A stretch of 9,508 nucleotides of DNA from contig CALCJH010000183.1 in the NCBI GenBank assembly GCA_937967775.1, positions 1 to 9,508 on the forward strand. Direction: 5' to 3'. Below are positions 6,287-9,508 of this stretch, piece after piece. The translations under genes were made by a program, and so were the position numbers. The notes under the pieces were generated by a model that did no database searches, had not been told where the DNA came from, and saw nothing but the letters and a program-made list of their open reading frames with translations. Source of the stretch: an uncultured bacterium (GTDB lineage: Bacteria; Armatimonadota; UBA5829; DSUL01). Positions within the stretch are counted from its first letter, which is position 1; each line of letters begins with the position of its first letter.

Positions 6287-7180
6287 ATGCGCAGGCGTGA
6301 TTTTCTAAAAGCGGCGGCGGCTTCCGCCGCGTTGTTCGCGGCGGCGGACCGGTTGCCGTCCGGCGCCGCCGTTGTCCGCAACCACAGACAGGGAGCAGCA
6401 ATGAAACTCGGACTCGTCACTTACAACATCGCATCGGATTGGGATCTGCCGACTCTCATCCAGCGCTGCAGGGATACGGGATATGAGGGCGTGGAACTGC
6501 GCACCACGCACGCGCACGGTGTGGAGCCGGACATCAGCGCGGAGCGCCGCCGCGAGGTGCGGTCCATGTTCCAGGACTCGGGCGTCACACTGTGGGGACT
6601 GGGGACCGCGTGCGATTATCACCGCAACGACCCCGCCATCGTCCGCGAGAATATCGAACTGACCAAGCGGTTCTGCGAGCTGGCGCGCGATGTCGGCGCC
6701 ACGGGCGTGAAGGTGCGTCCGAACGGTCTGGTGGAAGGGGTGCCGGAGGAGAAGACTCTGGAGCAGATCGGGACGGCTCTGCGGGAATGCGGAGAGGCAG
6801 CCGCGGACAACGGAGTGGAGATCTGGCTGGAGGTGCATGGCCACGAGACCCAGCACCCACCGCGCATCCGGCGCATTATGGACGTCTGCGGACATCCCTC
6901 TGTGGGAGTATGCTGGAACTCCAATCCCACGGATGTGAAGGACGGCAGCGTCCGGGAGTATTTCGAGCTTCTGCGTCCTTTCATCCGCTCCTGCCACATC
7001 ACGGAGCTCGCCAACGATTATCCCTGGCGCGAACTGTTCTCGCTGCTGCGCTCCGCGGGCTACGACCGGTTTACACTCCAGGAGATCCAGCCGCTCGCCG
7101 GCACAAAGGATCCGAAGGACATCGAACGTTTCATGCGTTACTACCGCGCCCTGTGGGCCGCGCTGCAGCCGACGGCGTGA
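6287..7180 (+). CDS. Tat-tagged sugar phosphate isomerase/epimerase (xylose-isomerase-like TIM barrel)
   Basis: A 297-residue protein. Residues 1-38 look like a twin-arginine signal: RRRDFLK (2-8), an Ala-rich hydrophobic core (9-20), then AxA-type sites. The remainder is an AP-endonuclease-2/xylose-isomerase-like TIM barrel: KLGLVTYNI, GYEGVELR, Glu182 in WLEVHG, VGVCWNSN (206-213), His237 in CHITEL and Glu266 in LQEIQ. Glu182, His237 and Glu266 fit the divalent-metal site, but the Asp usually found after the VGVC-like strand is replaced by Asn-Ser-Asn, which I believe is shared by a subfamily. The reaction is probably isomerisation or epimerisation of a ketose or sugar acid, with substrate unknown. 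The gene lies between two paralogous MFS permeases, 18 nt after the first. The first start has GGGAG only one nt away, while an internal ATG at 6401 has GGGAG at an ideal distance and would give a 259-residue cytoplasmic form. Confidence 0.9.
   Translation: MRRRDFLKAAAASAALFAAADRLPSGAAVVRNHRQGAAMKLGLVTYNIASDWDLPTLIQRCRDTGYEGVELRTTHAHGVEPDISAERRREVRSMFQDSGVTLWGLGTACDYHRNDPAIVRENIELTKRFCELARDVGATGVKVRPNGLVEGVPEEKTLEQIGTALRECGEAAADNGVEIWLEVHGHETQHPPRIRRIMDVCGHPSVGVCWNSNPTDVKDGSVREYFELLRPFIRSCHITELANDYPWRELFSLLRSAGYDRFTLQEIQPLAGTKDPKDIERFMRYYRALWAALQPTA
6391..6395 (+). promoter_or_regulatory. Internal ribosome binding site for a signal-less isomerase
   Basis: GGGAG stands five nt before the in-frame ATG at 6401, exactly at the first strand of the TIM barrel (MKLGLVTYN). 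The annotated upstream start at 6287 has a poorly spaced site. Both starts may be used, or only this one. Confidence 0.45.
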
Positions 7181-7225
7181 TGTGAGACGGCCCCATTCGT
7201 GGCCATGCCTGGAAGGTAGAAGCGC

Positions 7226-7232
7226 GGGAGGA
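7226..7232 (+). promoter_or_regulatory. Ribosome binding site deciding the TTG start of permease 2
   Basis: GGGAGGA lies seven nt upstream of TTG 7240. No in-frame ATG exists near the conserved N-terminus, and the GTG at 7249 is spaced worse. An out-of-frame ATG at 7232 opens only a three-codon frame whose TGA overlaps the TTG. Confidence 0.65.
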
Positions 7233-7239
7233 TGCCACT

Positions 7240-8601
7240 TTGAGCGCTGTGACCCACACTGAACAGGGCGTCGGGCTGCGTTGGTATCAAGGTATCCCCC
7301 GTTACTCCTGGCTGGTGCTGATCATCGCGGCGCTTGGCTGGATGTTCGACTGCCTGGACCAGAACCTTTTCAACCTGGTCCGGCAGGTCTCGGTGCTGGA
7401 ACTGCTGGAGCCTCATTACTCCGACCCGGCCGCTCTACAGAAGACGGCCGCCCGGATCGGGCCGCTTATCACCGCCTGCTTTCTGATCGGGTGGGCGGTT
7501 GGAGGGTTCGTGTTCGGCATCCTGGGTGACAGGCTAGGCCGCGCGCGGACGATGATCATCACCATCCTGATCTATGCGCTGTTCACCATGCTCAGCGGGT
7601 TTGTGCAGAGCTGGGAGCAGTACGCCGTGGCGCGGTTCCTGACGGGCATCGGCATCGGTGGGGAGTTCGCGGCGGGAGCCGCGCTGGTGGCCGAAGTTTG
7701 GCCGAATCGTTCCCGGGCCATGGCGCTCGGCACGCTGCAGGCACTGTCGGCCTTCGGCAACATGGGCGCCGCGGTGATCGTCTATCTGCTCAGCGACGTG
7801 GGCTGGCGCGTGGTCTACTGGGTGGGTGTATTTCCGGCGCTGCTGGTGGTCTGGATCCGCATGAGCATCCGGGAACCGGACCGGTGGGAGAAGGCCCGGG
7901 AGCAGGCGGCCGAGGACGGCGTGCGCAAGGAGCTTGGCGCAATCGGTGACCTGGTGCGCGACCCGGTGCTGCGGCGCAACACCATCGCCGGGGTTCTCAT
8001 CGCTATCGCTGGAGTGGGCGGGCTCTGGGGGGTGGGGTTCTTCCTGCCGGACCTAGTGGGCGCCGTTCTGAAGCCGACGCTGGCTCACCTCTCGGAGGAG
8101 GCTCAGAAGGGAGTTCTGGCCCGATTCCGCAGTCAGGCGTTCTTCATCCAGCAGATCGGCGCGTTCTTCGGCATCTTTGCCTACGCCGCTCTGAGCGAGC
8201 GTATCGGCCGCAAGCCGGCTATGTATCTGTTCTTCGCCCTGGCGTTTGCGGCGGTGGAGGGCACGTTCTGGGGCGTGCGGGATATGGCGACGGCGTATGG
8301 CTGGGGGTTCGTGATGGGTTTTGCGGCGCTTGCCCCTTTCTCGGCGTTCGCAGTGTACTTCCCGGAACTCTTCCCCACGCGGTTGCGCGCGACGGGTGTG
8401 GGGTTCTGCTACAACTCGGCCCGGCTGTTGGCGGCTTTCGCTCCGTTTCTGCTGGGAAGCCTTGCGGCCCGCTTCACACAGGCAGACGACCCTGCAGCCG
8501 GTTTGCGGATGGCGGCGAGCATTGTTGCGGTGGTCTATGTGCTGGGATTCGCGGGGGTGGCTCTGGGGCCGGAGACGCGGGGCCGGCCGTTGCCGGACTG
8601 A
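7240..8601 (+). CDS. MFS permease 2, paralog of permease 1
   Basis: A 453-residue transporter with the same layout as permease 1: WYQGIPRYSWLVLIIAALGW leading into helix 1 with FDCLDQN, motif A GDRLGRAR (96-103), GIGGEFAAGAALVAEVWP, ERIGRKP, PELFPTRLRATGVG and a PETRGRPLP tail. More than half of the residues match permease 1 by eye, so the two arose by duplication. The central loop between the two six-helix halves and the helix 7-8 region (around LKPTLAHLSEEAQKG) differ and are longer, which could reflect a different substrate or interaction. It starts with TTG 59 nt after the isomerase stop and is probably in the same transcript. It ends 15 nt from the convergent 178-residue gene, with no clear terminator between them. 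Confidence 0.92.
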   Translation: MSAVTHTEQGVGLRWYQGIPRYSWLVLIIAALGWMFDCLDQNLFNLVRQVSVLELLEPHYSDPAALQKTAARIGPLITACFLIGWAVGGFVFGILGDRLGRARTMIITILIYALFTMLSGFVQSWEQYAVARFLTGIGIGGEFAAGAALVAEVWPNRSRAMALGTLQALSAFGNMGAAVIVYLLSDVGWRVVYWVGVFPALLVVWIRMSIREPDRWEKAREQAAEDGVRKELGAIGDLVRDPVLRRNTIAGVLIAIAGVGGLWGVGFFLPDLVGAVLKPTLAHLSEEAQKGVLARFRSQAFFIQQIGAFFGIFAYAALSERIGRKPAMYLFFALAFAAVEGTFWGVRDMATAYGWGFVMGFAALAPFSAFAVYFPELFPTRLRATGVGFCYNSARLLAAFAPFLLGSLAARFTQADDPAAGLRMAASIVAVVYVLGFAGVALGPETRGRPLPD

Positions 8602-8616
8602 TCCCGGGCCGTCAAA

Positions 8617-9153
8617 TCAAGACCCACTGGCGGGCAGCTCGCGGACGCCCGCACTGACGCAGGAGAGTTTGCCTGCGGGTTGCGAGTCCCGCTCCAGCTC
8701 CTCCATCTCGAAGCGCACGTCCATCAGCAGGAATCTGCCCGGTACCTGCCCGGCCACCAGGGCAACTCCCACCTGGCGGCAATGGTCTCCCTGGTAGAGG
8801 ATCACGTGTCTTCCCGGGCGGGAGAGGCAGATCCCCAGTTGGCCCAGCACGTCGCCGGGGCTTTCGCAAGGGGGGATGATCACGATCCGCTCGCGTGGAA
8901 TGCCGCGAGAGGATTGATCCTCCTCCTGCTCCTCCGGGCCTGAGACGCTCCCCGTCACGGCCTCCACCAGGTCCATCGAGGAGCGGCTGGTCTGTTCCCG
9001 GAGGTCGGGCCGCTCTTCGGGGGGCAGCAGGACGACGATAGGCCGGTCCGGCCCTTCGTGGTACATCGCCCGGATCAGCTTCACCAGCCCCTTTTTTCGC
9101 AGCCAGATGCGCCGGATGCGCGGTGGTTGTCCTTCCTGTGCTCCGGGGAGCAT
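8617..9153 (-). CDS. Unrecognised 178-residue protein downstream of the potassium transporter gene
   Basis: I do not recognise this protein. It starts at ATG 9153 (GGAAAGGGG upstream is a modest binding site). The frame is open much further upstream, but there it runs through the transporter gene and is a shadow. What can be seen: a basic N-terminus (RIRRIWLRKKGLVKLIRAM, 12-30), a hydrophobic strand PIVVLLPP (38-45), an acidic linker (GPEEQEEDQ, 72-80), GIPRERIVIIPPCESPGDVLG (84-104), HVILYQGDHCRQVGVALVAG (116-135) and FLLMDVRFEMEELE (141-154). Alternating hydrophobic strands and helices suggest a small alpha/beta fold with Cys96, Cys109, Cys125 and Cys165. There is a faint likeness to DUF218/YdcF-type sequences that I would not rely on. 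Third-codon GC is high, as in a true gene. Its place just behind a TrkH/KtrB-like gene suggests co-transcription, but it is not a TrkA/KtrA protein. Confidence 0.65.
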   Translation of the reverse strand: MLPGAQEGQPPRIRRIWLRKKGLVKLIRAMYHEGPDRPIVVLLPPEERPDLREQTSRSSMDLVEAVTGSVSGPEEQEEDQSSRGIPRERIVIIPPCESPGDVLGQLGICLSRPGRHVILYQGDHCRQVGVALVAGQVPGRFLLMDVRFEMEELERDSQPAGKLSCVSAGVRELPASGS

Positions 9154-9239
9154 ATCCGCCCGCCCCTTTCCGCCAGCGCCCTGAGTGCGGGCCTGTACCT
9201 CCTCAGACCTGCACAGTCCCCGCGGGGTTCCAGTGGCCT

Positions 9240-9508
9240 TCAGCCGATGAGGATCCGTTCCTCCGGATAGGTGACCAGCCGCGGCGGGCGGCGGCGCGTC
9301 AGCACGATGACCACCGTCAACGCCCCGAGCCGCCCCCAGAACATCATCGCCATGATGAGGATCTGCCCGAACAGATTCAGTTCGCGCGTCATCCCCAGCG
9401 ACAGCCCGCACGTCGCAAAGGCTGAGACCACTTCGAAAAGGGTGGGCTGCAGCGCGGTATGATGGGTCACCAGGAGCAGCCAGGTGGCCGTGACCACCAC
9501 GAACACAG
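9240..9508 (-). CDS. TrkH/KtrB-family potassium uptake subunit, C-terminal part (5' end outside window)
   Basis: The frame is open to the right edge of the window, and the 88 or so residues present are the end of the protein. The fourth pore loop is visible as FEVVSAFATCGLSLG, with CGLS fitting the T/V-x-G-L-S-type selectivity filter. It is followed by a helix (LFGQILIMAMMFWGRLGALTVVIVL) whose MFxGRLG pattern is typical of TrkH/KtrB C-termini, and by the usual tail YPEERILIG. It forms the membrane pore for K+ (or Na+-coupled K+) uptake together with a TrkA/KtrA RCK subunit, which is not in this window. It is followed after 86 nt by the unrecognised 178-residue gene on the same strand. Confidence 0.9.
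   Translation of the reverse strand, partial: VFVVVTATWLLLVTHHTALQPTLFEVVSAFATCGLSLGMTRELNLFGQILIMAMMFWGRLGALTVVIVLTRRRPPRLVTYPEERILIG

Noticed and set aside
8602..8616. Bidirectional terminator between the convergent genes permease 2 and the 178-residue gene
   Set aside because: No stem followed by a T-run on either strand could be seen in the 15-nt gap or its edges.
9154..9411. Longer form of the 178-residue protein starting at 9411
   Set aside because: The extension lies within the TrkH/KtrB C-terminal coding region in another frame and has shadow-like composition (His, Asp, Pro, Arg).

Overview
The window is GC-rich, gene-dense bacterial chromosome: nine protein genes (two cut by the window edges), short intergenic gaps, and no RNA gene, insertion sequence or CRISPR array that I can see. 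The gene families suggest an uncultivated or little-studied bacterium of an Armatimonadota, Planctomycetota or similar type: paired sugar-type MFS permeases, a Tat-tagged xylose-isomerase-like TIM barrel, and FeoB with a DtxR-FeoA-domain regulator. That placement is an impression from family resemblance only.

Layout. Positions 3-947 (+) hold the C-terminal part of a gamma-glutamyltransferase-like Ntn hydrolase. Convergent to it, on the minus strand, is an iron operon read from about 3900 down to 955: feoB (ferrous iron permease), a 68-residue Cys-rich zinc-ribbon-like protein, and a DtxR/MntR-type regulator ending in a FeoA-like SH3 domain. feoB and the small gene overlap by GTGA. The small gene and the regulator either overlap by 97 nt (ATG start) or by CTGA (CTG start). 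A good sigma-70-type promoter and two palindromes lie in front of feoB, so the iron-sensing repressor at the end of the operon probably controls its own operon. There is no separate feoA.

From the same divergent intergenic region a plus-strand cluster runs rightward: a class I SAM methyltransferase, MFS permease 1, a TIM-barrel sugar isomerase/epimerase with a twin-arginine signal, and MFS permease 2. The two permeases are clear paralogs on either side of the isomerase, which suggests uptake and conversion of related sugars or sugar acids. The isomerase has a second, better-placed internal start that would give a cytoplasmic form.

At the right edge, on the minus strand and convergent with permease 2, are the C-terminus of a TrkH/KtrB potassium transporter subunit and, downstream of it, an unrecognised 178-residue protein.

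The observations most worth a second look are the Cys-rich small protein in the feo operon, the Cys-rich insertion in the regulator's DNA-binding region, the perfect 10-bp inverted repeat at the feoB start, and the dual-start isomerase between two permeases. I did not find a convincing wholly new system.
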